A stretch of DNA of 64,000 nt from Streptomyces sp. SAI-127 (lineage in GTDB: Bacteria; Actinomycetota; Actinomycetes; Streptomycetales; Streptomycetaceae), in assembly GCF_029894425.1 (NCBI RefSeq), contig NZ_JARXYJ010000001.1, positions 5,828,001 to 5,892,000 of the forward strand, written 5' to 3'. Below, one piece after another: positions 1-10,214 of this stretch (position 1 is the first letter of the stretch; every line of letters begins with the position of its first letter). The notes beneath the pieces were generated by a model, which did not search any database, was not told the DNA's origin, and saw only the letters and a list, made by a program, of their open reading frames with translations. A program made the translations under genes and the position numbers.

Positions 1-2032
<2,032 letters not shown>

Positions 2033-2070
2033 GCCGTGCCACTACCGACCTCTGCCGATAGCGGCCCCGG

Positions 2071-3567
2071 CTACAGCACCGTCAGCACCTCCTTGGCCAC
2101 CCGCTCGCCCGACCGCACCGCACCGTCCATGAAGCCCATCCAGTGGATGGACGTCTCCGTACCGGCCCAGTGGATGCCGCCGACGGGGGCGCGCAGGGCG
2201 GGACCGTACTGGGTGAGCACTCCGGGCGCGCCGATGGAGACGGGGCCGCCGCGGGTGTAGGCCTCGTTGTTCCAGCGTTGCAGGACGAAGGAGGTGGGGG
2301 AGGCCGCTTTCGAGCCGAAGTACGTCACGTAGTCCTTGAGGACGGCCGCCTTGACCTCCGCCTCGCTCGCCGCGTCGTACTTACGGGCCTCGTCGGCCTC
2401 GATGAAGCCCATCAGGGCGCCGTAGGAGGCGTCGGGCGGGGAGTTGTCGAAGGTCGAGCTGATCACGCCGGTGTCGCTGACGACCTGGCCGTTGAGGCCG
2501 TCTGCCCGCCAGAAGGGGGTGTCGTAGATCGCGATCGCCTTGCCGACCGAGGCCATCGGGAGGCGCTGGGTGAGCTGGTCGCGGGCGGCGGGCAGCAGCG
2601 GGTCGTAGGTGATGCGGGCCGCGAGCGGCGGCGGTACGGCGACGACGACCCGCTTGGCCGTGACGGTGACCCCGTCGGCCGTGACGACGTACTTCGAGCC
2701 GGACCTGGCGATCGTGCGCACCGGGGCGTTCAGCACCACCCGGTCGCCCAGCGTGGCGGCGAGCTTGATCGGCACCAGCTGGGAGCCGCCGACGAAGCGC
2801 AGTTCCTGGGCGCCGCCCGCGGTCTCGGTGAGGCGTTCCAGGGTGCCGGGAGTGGACTCGTTGCCGGCGGCGGCGATGTAGAAGAGCACGAACAGGAGGG
2901 AGAGTTCACGGGGTTCGGCCGAGAAGATCGACGTGCAGGCCACGTCGAGGAGGAACTTGGCCGACGGGATGACGGCGTTGGCGCGCAGCCAGGTCTCGAA
3001 GGTCTGCCGGTCCCACTCCTCGGCCTTGGCGGCGGTCCAGGGCGCGTCGAGCGGGATCGTCTTGGCCATGTCGTCGAGGGAGGCCTGGACGATCGCCGCG
3101 TTGGCGAGACCGGCCGCGTCGATCGGCGGGACCGAGCCGAGGAGGCCGTCGGTGGCGTAGGCGGTCTTCTTGCCGTCCTTGTAGAGCAGGTTCTTGCCGG
3201 TGTTGTAGGTGGCGAAGGTCCCCACCCCGAGCGAGTCTGCAAGGGCCTTGATGCGGTCCTGGGTGGGGCCGATGAACTCGCCGCCGCCCTCGGTGACACC
3301 GCCGTTGGCCAGGGACAGGTTGAGGACCCGGCCGCCGACCCGGTCACGGGCCTCCAGGACGGCGACGGTCTTTCCGCCCGCGACCAGGTCACGGGCCGCG
3401 GTGAGCCCGGCGAGACCGCCGCCGACGATCGCGACGTCCACGTCACGGGTGGCGGCGGAGGCGGGGGAGGCGGCGGTGCCGGTGAGAGTGACGGCACCGG
3501 CCGCCGCGGCGGCACCGCCGAGCAGGGAGCGCCGGGAGAGCGGGGGGAGCTGTCTTTCGCGTGCCAC
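2071..3567 (-). CDS. Tat-exported flavin amine oxidase (monoamine oxidase-like)
   Basis: FAD-dependent oxidase of the amine oxidase family, which oxidises amines to imines/aldehydes with H2O2 release. The chosen GTG start (3567) follows a GGAGG box. It gives 498 residues and begins just before a twin-arginine signal (SRRSLLGG at residues 11-18, then an Ala-rich stretch ending in AxA), so the protein is probably exported folded with FAD. The Rossmann motif GGGLAG is at 49-54, followed by a Glu-containing second strand (VLEARDRVGGR). The C-terminal GIHWAGTETSIHWMGFMDGA matches the family's FAD-contacting end. It is convergent with ahcY. The substrate is unknown; putrescine or another monoamine oxidase would fit. 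Confidence 0.88.
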   Translation of the reverse strand: MARERQLPPLSRRSLLGGAAAAAGAVTLTGTAASPASAATRDVDVAIVGGGLAGLTAARDLVAGGKTVAVLEARDRVGGRVLNLSLANGGVTEGGGEFIGPTQDRIKALADSLGVGTFATYNTGKNLLYKDGKKTAYATDGLLGSVPPIDAAGLANAAIVQASLDDMAKTIPLDAPWTAAKAEEWDRQTFETWLRANAVIPSAKFLLDVACTSIFSAEPRELSLLFVLFYIAAAGNESTPGTLERLTETAGGAQELRFVGGSQLVPIKLAATLGDRVVLNAPVRTIARSGSKYVVTADGVTVTAKRVVVAVPPPLAARITYDPLLPAARDQLTQRLPMASVGKAIAIYDTPFWRADGLNGQVVSDTGVISSTFDNSPPDASYGALMGFIEADEARKYDAASEAEVKAAVLKDYVTYFGSKAASPTSFVLQRWNNEAYTRGGPVSIGAPGVLTQYGPALRAPVGGIHWAGTETSIHWMGFMDGAVRSGERVAKEVLTVL

Positions 3568-3715
3568 GTGCGTCCTCCGTAGTGGAGAGAGTGTGGAGCT
3601 AGAACATGAGAAGTGTTCACATTCTGGCCCCGCGCGGGGGCACACGACAACGCTCCCGCCACATCTGGCACATGAGTAACGGGAGTCGTACTGAAGAGAG
3701 TTGAGGTTTTCTACG

Positions 3716-4909
3716 TCAGACGGGGAGCCGCGAGAGCCTGCCCGCGCCGTCCTTCGCCACGGCCTTCGCGATCTTCTCCGCGTCGATCGCGACCTCGCGG
3801 AAGGTGCCGCTGATGGGAGTGACGTAACCGGTGAAGAACAGTCCTGGGGCGTCGTCGGGGCAGCGGGAGCCGTTGACGACCGGTCTGCCGTGGGCGTCGA
3901 GGACGCCGAGGTGGCCGACCAGGCCCTCCAGCGAGCGGGCGTAACCGGTGGCCGCGATCACCGCGTCCGGGCCGACGCGGGTGCCGTCGGCGAGCAGCAC
4001 CTCGCCGTCCTCGAAGCCCTCCACGGCGGCCACCACCTCGACCTTGCCCGTGCGGATCGCGTCGATGAGGCCGACGTCCTGGACCGGGATGGCGCCCTCC
4101 TTGACCCGGCTGTAGAGCCCGGTGTCGGGTCGGGGCAGTCCGTGCTCCGACAGGTCGGGCACGCTGAGCTTCGCCATGGGCCGGGCCAGCCGGTCCACGA
4201 GGCCGACCGGCAGCCGCCGTACGAGAACGCCCGTGTACTGGGCGGCCCAGCCGGCCGTGGAGCGGCGGACGATGTGCGGGGCGGTGCGCACCGACAGCCG
4301 TACCCGCGAGGCGCCGCCCTCGACCAGGTCCACGGCGATCTCGGCGCCCGTGTTGCCCACGCCGACGACGAGGACGTCACGGCCGGCGTAGGGCTCGGGG
4401 TTGCGGTACGCGCCGGCGTGCAGGAGCTCGCCCTTGTAGGTGTCGCGGCCCGGCCAGTCCGGCAGCAGCGGGGTGTGGTTGTAGCCGGTGGCGACGACCA
4501 CCGCGGCGCCGGTCAGCTCGCGGCCGCCGGTGGCGTGCAGCAGCCAGCCGGTGCCGTCGGCGGTGCGCTCGACGCGGGAGACCTCGACGCCGGTGACGGT
4601 CTCCAGCTCGTGGAACTCGGCGTACTTCTCCAGGTAGCGCACCACGTCGTCGCGGGCGACCCAGCGGCCGAAGCGGCGGGGCATCGGGAGGCCCGGCAGG
4701 GCCGACAGGCGGCGGGTGGTGTGCAGGTGCAGCCGGTCGTAGTGGCGCCGCCAGGACGCACCGACGTGCTCGGACTTCTCCAGGACGACCGCGCGGATGC
4801 CCCGGGCGCGCAGCGCGTGCGCGACGGAGAGGCCGGCCGGACCGCCGCCGACGACGTAGACGGGGCGATCGGGCTGGTCGGGGCGGTCTGCGGGTGCGGA
4901 GTCGGCCAT
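3716..4909 (-). CDS. flavin-containing monooxygenase-like NAD(P)/FAD oxidoreductase
   Basis: A 397-residue two-dinucleotide-domain flavoprotein. It has an FAD-binding GGGPAG at residues 21-26, a second Rossmann motif GVGNTG at 183-188 for NADPH, and an ATGYNHTP segment at 140-147 typical of FMO/Baeyer-Villiger-type enzymes. These enzymes activate O2 as a flavin hydroperoxide and oxygenate a soft nucleophile or carbonyl. I set the start at the internal ATG (4909, MADSAP), because the open frame upstream has a non-conserved, Arg/Pro-rich composition. It is divergent from the doxX-like gene (248 bp apart), but the regulon palindrome there sits against the doxX start rather than this one. The substrate is unknown. 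Confidence 0.85.
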   Translation of the reverse strand: MADSAPADRPDQPDRPVYVVGGGPAGLSVAHALRARGIRAVVLEKSEHVGASWRRHYDRLHLHTTRRLSALPGLPMPRRFGRWVARDDVVRYLEKYAEFHELETVTGVEVSRVERTADGTGWLLHATGGRELTGAAVVVATGYNHTPLLPDWPGRDTYKGELLHAGAYRNPEPYAGRDVLVVGVGNTGAEIAVDLVEGGASRVRLSVRTAPHIVRRSTAGWAAQYTGVLVRRLPVGLVDRLARPMAKLSVPDLSEHGLPRPDTGLYSRVKEGAIPVQDVGLIDAIRTGKVEVVAAVEGFEDGEVLLADGTRVGPDAVIAATGYARSLEGLVGHLGVLDAHGRPVVNGSRCPDDAPGLFFTGYVTPISGTFREVAIDAEKIAKAVAKDGAGRLSRLPV

Positions 4910-5135
4910 GAGCGCGAGCGTAATCAGGCAGCGCGTTGATGGGTCTCGGTCAAGACGGGAATTGGTTGCGGATCGATCACGGCTGTAGGAGGGGTGGGTG
5001 GGACCTGTGGCGTAGGTCACCTGGTTGTGCGTGTACGGAAAAGTCACGGGGAAAGGCCACGGCGCCGGGTCCGCGGGGTGCGGGCCTCGGCGCCGTGGCG
5101 GTCTCACCGCTGCCGCGGTCTTCCCGGGCTCCGTG

Positions 5136-5154
5136 ATCTGACGTACCGTCAGAT
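5136..5154. promoter_or_regulatory. palindromic operator, copy 1 (perfect 8-3-8)
   Basis: Reads ATCTGACG-TAC-CGTCAGAT, a perfect 8-bp inverted repeat with a 3-base spacer. It ends three bases before the ATG of the DoxX gene, leaving no room for a Shine-Dalgarno site. The transcript is therefore probably leaderless or the operator covers the transcription start. This is the best match to the palindrome repeated at 16377, 25122, 25149, 31080, 34053 and 34118. Confidence 0.75.
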
Positions 5155-5157
5155 TCC

Positions 5158-5604
5158 ATGGACACGATCTGGCTGACCGGCGCGCAATGGCTGGCCGTCC
5201 TGCGCATCGGCCTAGGGCTGTGGTGGCTGGAGAGCTGGCGGCACAAGGACAAGAGAACGTGGTTCGAGGGCGGCGGCATCACCTGGGCCGCGGACATCGC
5301 CGCCAAGCACCGCTGGACCCCGGTCCGCAGCGGCTTCGACGTGCTGGTCGCGCCCCGCCCCAGGACGATGGCGTACGTCGTCGCCTACGCCGAACTCGCC
5401 CTCGGCGCAGGCCTGATCCTCGGCTTCCTGACCCCGCTCGCGCTGGTCGGCGGCCTGCTCCTGAACGTCCTCTACTTCACGCTCATGATCCACGACTGGG
5501 CCGAGCAGGGGCAGAACTCGATGATGGCCCTCATCTCGCTCGTGGCCCTGTTCGCCATGTCCTGGCAGACGTGGTCGCTCGACGCCGCGCTGGGCTGGTT
5601 CTGA
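5158..5604 (+). CDS. DoxX-family integral membrane protein
   Basis: 148 residues with about four hydrophobic segments (around residues 8-25, 68-85, 90-110 and 120-140), matching the small DoxX/DoxD-like membrane family. In other bacteria that family associates with quinone- or thiol-linked redox systems. The exact role here is unknown. The ATG lies immediately after operator copy 1 with no ribosome-binding site, which suggests leaderless translation. Its stop overlaps the next gene's start (TGATG), so the DUF35 protein behind it is co-expressed. Context suggests a membrane component of the catabolic regulon described in the summary. A start further downstream is possible, but the N-terminal aromatic/basic segment looks coding. 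Confidence 0.82.
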   Translation: MDTIWLTGAQWLAVLRIGLGLWWLESWRHKDKRTWFEGGGITWAADIAAKHRWTPVRSGFDVLVAPRPRTMAYVVAYAELALGAGLILGFLTPLALVGGLLLNVLYFTLMIHDWAEQGQNSMMALISLVALFAMSWQTWSLDAALGWF

Positions 5605-6020
5605 TGGGCGCGAGGTACGACCTGCCCGAGGCGGACGCCTTCACGCGGACCTACTGGGACGCGGCGGCGCGGGGCGTCCTGCTGCTCAGACACTGCGGGA
5701 CATGCGACCGGGTCCACCACTACCCCCGCGAGTTCTGCCCGCGCTGCTGGAGCGAGGACGTCTCCTGGTCCGCGGCCACCGGCCACGCCACGCTCCACAC
5801 CTGGTCCGTCGTCCACCGCAACGACCTGCCGCCCTTCAAGGACCGCACCCCGTACGTCGCCGCGGTCGTCGACCTCGCCGAGGGCCCCCGGATGATGACG
5901 GAGATCGTCGACTGCGCACACGAGGAGCTGCGGGCCGGGCTGGAGCTGGAGGCGGTTTTTCCGGACGGGGCGCCGCGGTTCAGGCCGCGCGGGGGGTCTG
6001 TGGCGGTTGGGGGTGAGTGA
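5604..6020 (+). CDS. Zn-ribbon/OB-fold DUF35 protein (first copy)
   Basis: 138 residues. The N-terminal rubredoxin-like zinc ribbon is visible as CGTC then CPRC about ten residues later (residues ~32-50), followed by the OB-fold that binds acyl-CoA. DUF35 proteins pair with thiolase-fold proteins. In actinobacterial steroid breakdown the ChsH2 DUF35 domain forms a complex with the retro-aldolase Ltp2. The start overlaps the DoxX stop by one base. No thiolase lies beside it, so its partner may be the Ltp-like protein at 15166-16335, which itself lacks an adjacent DUF35. A partial duplicate of its 3' end follows at 6077. Confidence 0.85.
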   Translation: MGARYDLPEADAFTRTYWDAAARGVLLLRHCGTCDRVHHYPREFCPRCWSEDVSWSAATGHATLHTWSVVHRNDLPPFKDRTPYVAAVVDLAEGPRMMTEIVDCAHEELRAGLELEAVFPDGAPRFRPRGGSVAVGGE

Positions 6021-6076
6021 CGGGCGTCGGCCTTGCCGGGGATCTGTTGGTGGTGGCGGAGGCGGTCGGTTGTGCC

Positions 6077-6169
6077 TGTGAGGAGCTGCGGGCCGGGCTG
6101 GACCTGGAGGCGGTTTTTCCGGACGGGGTGGCGAAATTCAGGCCGCGCGGGACGTCCGGGGCGGTTTGA
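6077..6169 (+). pseudogene. duplicated 3' fragment of the DUF35 gene
   Basis: Bases 6077-6152 repeat, with few changes, the 3' end of the gene just upstream (5921-5998). Translated, the repeat gives EELRAGLDLEAVFPDG followed by FRPRG, against EELRAGLELEAVFPDG and FRPRG in the intact gene. The stop is at 6167-6169. The copy lies in another frame relative to the parent and has no start or zinc ribbon. It is therefore a leftover of a tandem duplication or of a second DUF35 gene that was mostly deleted. Confidence 0.7.
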
Positions 6170-6177
6170 ATGGGCGG

Positions 6178-6774
6178 ATGACCGACGTCGACGATCAGCA
6201 CCTCATCCGCCCCTTCACCCCGCTGCACGGCCACGGCCTGCGCCTGTGCGCCTGGGACGCCGACTCCGACGCCCAGGCCCAGGAGTGGCTGCGCGGCGCG
6301 CTGGACCCCGAGTTCGGGCGCTGGAACACCCCTCTCACCCTGATCCACGACCTCGACGGCGCCCGTGCCGGCATGCGACGCAGGGCCGAACAGGCGGCGC
6401 AGGGCACGAGCGTGTCGTACCGGATCACGGACGAGTCGAGCGGTACGACGCTCGGACACCTCGGTATCAACGTCATCGACCACGTCCTGCGCACCGCCCG
6501 CGTCGGCTACTGGGTGCTGCCGGAGGCCCGCGGCCACGGGGTGGCCACCCGCGCCCTCCGCCTCGGCGCCCAGTGGGCCCTCACCGACCTCGGCCTGCAC
6601 CGGCTGGAACTGGGGCACGCCCTCGGCCACGGGGCCTCCTGCACCGTCGCCGAACGCTGCGGCTTCCGCTACGAGGGCACGCTGCGGGGCGCGATGTTCG
6701 AGGCGGGGCGGCACGACGCGTTCCGGGACGTCCACCTGCACGCCCGACTGGCGACGGACCCCGAACCGTCGTAA
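6178..6774 (+). CDS. GNAT-family N-acetyltransferase (RimJ/RimL-like)
   Basis: 198 residues with the acetyl-CoA pyrophosphate loop at EARGHGVATRAL, preceded by a VGYWVLPEARG strand and followed by a TDLGLHRLELGH helix/strand. This is the pattern of RimJ/RimL-type acetyltransferases that modify N-terminal amines or small amines. The ATG at 6178 was chosen over an in-frame TTG twelve bases earlier. Neither has a clear Shine-Dalgarno site. The substrate cannot be predicted. A second, longer GNAT follows 39 bp later on the same strand. Confidence 0.85.
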   Translation: MTDVDDQHLIRPFTPLHGHGLRLCAWDADSDAQAQEWLRGALDPEFGRWNTPLTLIHDLDGARAGMRRRAEQAAQGTSVSYRITDESSGTTLGHLGINVIDHVLRTARVGYWVLPEARGHGVATRALRLGAQWALTDLGLHRLELGHALGHGASCTVAERCGFRYEGTLRGAMFEAGRHDAFRDVHLHARLATDPEPS

Positions 6775-6813
6775 TTCGGAGGCGTCCGGCGCGGTCGCGC
6801 AGGATCATGAGAC

Positions 6814-7692
6814 ATGCGTCCCACAGCCTGGTACTCCACCGAAGACCTCGACGAGTTCCTCACCCGCGCCCATGACTTCCTGCGCTCCCGCCCGGACCTG
6901 CACACCGTCGTCCTCACCGTGACCGAGGGGCTGCGCACCCGCGGGCTCCACGCGTACGGCGACGAGGCGCCCCTCTTCGGGCTGCTGGAGGAGGACGGGA
7001 GCGTGCGGGGGGCCTACTTCCGGACACCGCCGTACCGGCTGTATCTCACGCCCCTGACGCCCGCGGGGGCCGACTCCCTCGCCGCCCATCTGACGGCCCT
7101 GGGCGATGCCGTCCCCGGCGTCAGTGGCGAGGCCGCGACCGCGGAAGGTTTCGCCGAGGCCTGGCGGCGCCGGACCGGGGCCGAGGCCGTGCCGTATCAG
7201 CGCCAGCGGCTGTACCGGCTGGACACGCTGACCGAGCCGGAGCCGGTGCCGCAGGGGCGGCCGAGGGTCGCGGGGGAGGGCGACCGGGAGCTGCTGGTGC
7301 GCTGGTTCGGGGAGTTCGTCCGGGACATCGGAGAGAGCGAGAACGACTCCGTGCGGGCCGAGTCCTGGGCCGACGCCCGCCTCGCCTACGGCGGCGTCAC
7401 CCTGTGGGAGGTCCCTGACGGCACCCCCGTCTCCATGGCCGGCCTCACGCCGCCGGTCGCCGGCCAGATCCGGGTGGCCCCCGTCTACACCCCGGCCGGT
7501 CTCCGCGGCCGCGGGTACGCCGGTGCCGCCACCGCCGAGGTCAGCCGGCTGGCACGGGAGCGGGGCGCCGACGAGGTGCTGCTCTTCACCGACCTGGCCA
7601 ACCCGACCAGCAACGGCCTCTACCAGCGCATCGGTTACCGGCCGGTGGCGGATTTCGCGGTGTACGACTTTCAGGGCCAGAGCAGTTCATGA
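6814..7692 (+). CDS. GNAT-family N-acetyltransferase with N-terminal extension
   Basis: 292 residues. The C-terminal half carries the GNAT acetyl-CoA loop (LRGRGYAGAATAEVSR) and the usual final strand (ANPTSNGLYQRIGYRPV). The first ~140 residues form a separate, non-catalytic-looking domain, as in several actinobacterial GNAT proteins of double-domain build. Its stop lies 22 bases inside the 3' end of the convergent PNPOx-like gene. The substrate is unknown. Confidence 0.85.
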   Translation: MRPTAWYSTEDLDEFLTRAHDFLRSRPDLHTVVLTVTEGLRTRGLHAYGDEAPLFGLLEEDGSVRGAYFRTPPYRLYLTPLTPAGADSLAAHLTALGDAVPGVSGEAATAEGFAEAWRRRTGAEAVPYQRQRLYRLDTLTEPEPVPQGRPRVAGEGDRELLVRWFGEFVRDIGESENDSVRAESWADARLAYGGVTLWEVPDGTPVSMAGLTPPVAGQIRVAPVYTPAGLRGRGYAGAATAEVSRLARERGADEVLLFTDLANPTSNGLYQRIGYRPVADFAVYDFQGQSSS

Positions 7693-8336
7693 GTCCAACC
7701 CTGATCCGCGCGGCGGTAGTTGAGCCTGACGTGCCGCCTGCGCTCGTCTCCCTGGAAGAACTCCACCTCGTCCGGAAGGAGCCGGTACAGCGTCCAGGAC
7801 GGGACCGGCACCTCCGGCTCCCGCTGCGCCCGCTCCCAGGCCTCCTCGGATACCCGCGCCAACTCCCCGAGCGAGCCCAGTACTTCGCTCTGCCGTCCGG
7901 TGAGCGCGGCGGCCAGCGCGCCGGTCGAGCGGGCGTGCAGGTCGGCCTGCCCCTCCTCGGAGGGCGCGGCGCTCACCGGCCCCTTCACCCGCACCTGCCG
8001 GCCGAGGACCGGCCAGTAGAAGCCGAGGGCGGCGTACGGCCGTACCGACAGGTGCCCTCCCTTGCGGCTGTGGGAGTGGCTCGCGAAGGCCCAGCCGTCC
8101 TCGTCCGCACCGTGCAGCATCACGGTGCGGACGTCCGGCCGGCCCTCCGCGTCCGCCGTCGCGAGAGACATGGTGTGCGGCTCGGTCTGCCCGGCGGCCA
8201 CCGCCTCCGCGAACCAGGCGGTGAAGAGTTCCAGCGGGGTCGCGGGCGCGGTCGTGGGGTCGAAGGAGGGCAGCGAGGTGACCTCCGGGTCCCACACCCG
8301 CAGTGACCTGAGCAGTTCGTGAAGATCGGTTGCCAT
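7671..8336 (-). CDS. pyridoxamine 5'-phosphate oxidase family protein
   Basis: 221 residues, about the length of PdxH (PNP/PMP oxidase, an FMN enzyme making pyridoxal phosphate). The FMN-binding part is recognisable (VRTVMLHGADEDGWAF, then SRKGGHLSVRPYAALGFYW). The C-terminal PdxH signature is altered, however: EFFQGDERRRHVRLNYRR replaces the usual EFWQ...RLHDR. Substrate contacts may therefore differ, and I do not assign pdxH. It starts three bases after the stop of the upstream PNPOx-fold gene on the same strand, so the two form a likely operon of flavin-type oxidases. Confidence 0.85.
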   Translation of the reverse strand: MATDLHELLRSLRVWDPEVTSLPSFDPTTAPATPLELFTAWFAEAVAAGQTEPHTMSLATADAEGRPDVRTVMLHGADEDGWAFASHSHSRKGGHLSVRPYAALGFYWPVLGRQVRVKGPVSAAPSEEGQADLHARSTGALAAALTGRQSEVLGSLGELARVSEEAWERAQREPEVPVPSWTLYRLLPDEVEFFQGDERRRHVRLNYRRADQGWTHELLWP

Positions 8337-8339
8337 GCC

Positions 8340-8765
8340 TCAGACGGTACCGAGGTCGGACGTCACCCACCTTTCGGGCCGCACCCGGATGATCACCTGT
8401 TCGCCGTGGTTCTTCGAGGCGAACTCCACGTACCCGTCCACCTTCTCGGCCGGCAGGTAGCGGGCGGAGATCTCCCGGAGGTCTTCGATGGTGCCCGGCC
8501 GGGTGTCGACGACCGGCCCCTCCACGGACACGTACCGGATGGTGGGCTCGATGCGCTCGACCAGCAGGGAGAAACGGCCGGCCGCCCGGATCAGTTCGTG
8601 CTTGCGGGAATCGCGCCCGGTCATGATCCAGATGTCACCACCGGGCTTGTACTGGTACCAGATCGGCACAGCGAGCGGCGCGCGCCCCTCTCCTGCGTCG
8701 ACCGCCAGCGCGGCGATATGCGGCTCGGCCAGGAACTGTTCACGTTGCTCACGAGTCAGGGCCAT
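8340..8765 (-). CDS. PNPOx-fold F420/flavin-binding protein
   Basis: 141 residues of the split-barrel PNPOx fold (ALAVPIWYQYKPGGDIWIMTG, later FSLLVERIEP and VSVEGPV). This subgroup in actinobacteria commonly uses coenzyme F420. The ATG at 8765 was preferred over the in-frame upstream start because the family begins MALTxEQxEQFL. It lies directly upstream of the other PNPOx-like gene with a 3-base gap. Since this window also encodes FbiC, F420 should be available. The reaction is unknown. Confidence 0.8.
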   Translation of the reverse strand: MALTREQREQFLAEPHIAALAVDAGEGRAPLAVPIWYQYKPGGDIWIMTGRDSRKHELIRAAGRFSLLVERIEPTIRYVSVEGPVVDTRPGTIEDLREISARYLPAEKVDGYVEFASKNHGEQVIIRVRPERWVTSDLGTV

Positions 8766-8806
8766 ACAGTTCAGGGTACTTCGCACACCTGAGGGAGGGA
8801 GGGTCG

Positions 8807-10129
8807 GTGAATCACTTGTCCGGTACGGCAGTTGGCGCCGCCGGAGTACTTCTGCTCGCGTCCCTCGCCGCCTGCGACTCCGGAGCGGCGCACGCGTCCC
8901 TCACCGTCCCCGAGCTCTATTACCTGCGCCCCTACGGCGACAAGTCCGGCCCGAAGGACAAGATGCCCTTCTCCGTGACGGCCGAGGACGGGAACGGCCC
9001 CGGGGTCCGCCGGCTCACGGTGGAGGTGGCCCCCGACGGGCGGGACGTGGTCCGGCTGAAGAAGTACGGACCCTGCGAGGGCGACTCCGCGCATCTGACC
9101 TGCGAGGTCGACGGCGACTACAGCAACTGGGCGGACAACGCCCGTGCGCAGCCGCACGCCGTCAAGGGCGCCGAGGCCGGTGCCACGGCCGTCGTCCGCT
9201 ACACCTACACCACGAAGAACGGCAGAAAGCTCACCGCACGGACCCGGTTCGTCATCGGGGAGCCGGTGGTCGAGGCGGTGGTGCCCGCGTACGCGAAGGA
9301 GCTTCTGCGGCCCGGCTCCGAGCTGCTCTCCCCGCTCGTCGTGCGGAACACCGGCGAGGTGCCGGTCAAGGGGCTGGGGATCGCGATGAGCGCCGACGGG
9401 ACGGAGTTCACGCAGCGGTACGACAACTGCCGTTACCCCGAGCTGAGCAAGGGCCATCTCGCGGTGTGCGAGCTGCCGGAGGTGACGATCGACCCGGGAG
9501 AGACGCTCGTCGTCCGCCCCGCCATGAGACTGCGCGTCCCCGCCGCGCAGATGTACCCCTCCTACGGCCGGGACGTCTGGGCCCTGGACATGGGCCCGGG
9601 TCAGTACCACAGCTATACGAAGGGCGGCGGCCCCGGCGACGGACCGGCCCTGGAGGCCGAGCCCACCGCCGGGACCGAGGGCACCTTCGTCAAGGGCGGC
9701 GGATCCACCCAGCTCGTCGTCGACACCCACGCCGACTACCAGGTCTCCGACGTCGAACTGCGCGGCGGTCCCGGCACCCGGCGCACCTTCCGTATCGAGG
9801 TCCGCAACAACGGGCCCGCCGACGCCGGCACCGCGGCCGAGCTGGTCTTCGAGCCGCCCTTCGAGCTGCGGGTGGTGAAGGAGCCCATGGAGGAGTACGA
9901 CGACGGCGTCTACCGGGCGTACTGCGACAACAACGGCTTCACCTACACCTGCGAGGTACCCGACCTGAAGCCGGGCGAGACCCGTTCCTTCGAGTTCACG
10001 GCCGAACTCGGCGCCCCCGGCGAGGGCACCCTGAGCCTCCTGGAGAAGAACTCCTCCAGCCCGTGGGACGTGGGCCGCAGGGACCCGGACACCGCCAACG
10101 ACAAGGCGACCATCAGAGTCGTGCATTAG
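8807..10129 (+). CDS. putative secreted lipoprotein with CARDB/DUF11-like repeats
   Basis: 440 residues from a GTG start. A hydrophobic leader ends in the lipobox LASLAAC with Cys23, so it is probably lipid-anchored on the outer face of the membrane. Two segments, around residues 160-250 and 320-425, read as beta-rich modules (PLVVRNTGEVPVKGLGI and FRIEVRNNGPADAG), the pattern of CARDB/DUF11-type Ig-like repeats found in surface proteins. Paired Cys residues occur in YGPCEG/LTCEV and DNCRY/AVCEL. No enzyme motif was seen. It is divergent from the PNPOx pair. Confidence 0.75.
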   Translation: MNHLSGTAVGAAGVLLLASLAACDSGAAHASLTVPELYYLRPYGDKSGPKDKMPFSVTAEDGNGPGVRRLTVEVAPDGRDVVRLKKYGPCEGDSAHLTCEVDGDYSNWADNARAQPHAVKGAEAGATAVVRYTYTTKNGRKLTARTRFVIGEPVVEAVVPAYAKELLRPGSELLSPLVVRNTGEVPVKGLGIAMSADGTEFTQRYDNCRYPELSKGHLAVCELPEVTIDPGETLVVRPAMRLRVPAAQMYPSYGRDVWALDMGPGQYHSYTKGGGPGDGPALEAEPTAGTEGTFVKGGGSTQLVVDTHADYQVSDVELRGGPGTRRTFRIEVRNNGPADAGTAAELVFEPPFELRVVKEPMEEYDDGVYRAYCDNNGFTYTCEVPDLKPGETRSFEFTAELGAPGEGTLSLLEKNSSSPWDVGRRDPDTANDKATIRVVH

Positions 10130-10214
10130 AGGTGCGTTAGAGGCCGTCTTCAAAGATCATCGGATGGTGGCTCATGGCGGGGTGATACGCCGCCATGAAC
10201 TCACGGTACCGCTG

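Noticed and set aside
2075..2095. CCGTCAG word near the amine oxidase 3' end
   Set aside because: It lies inside the coding end, lacks the ATCTGACG partner, and is not before a gene start.
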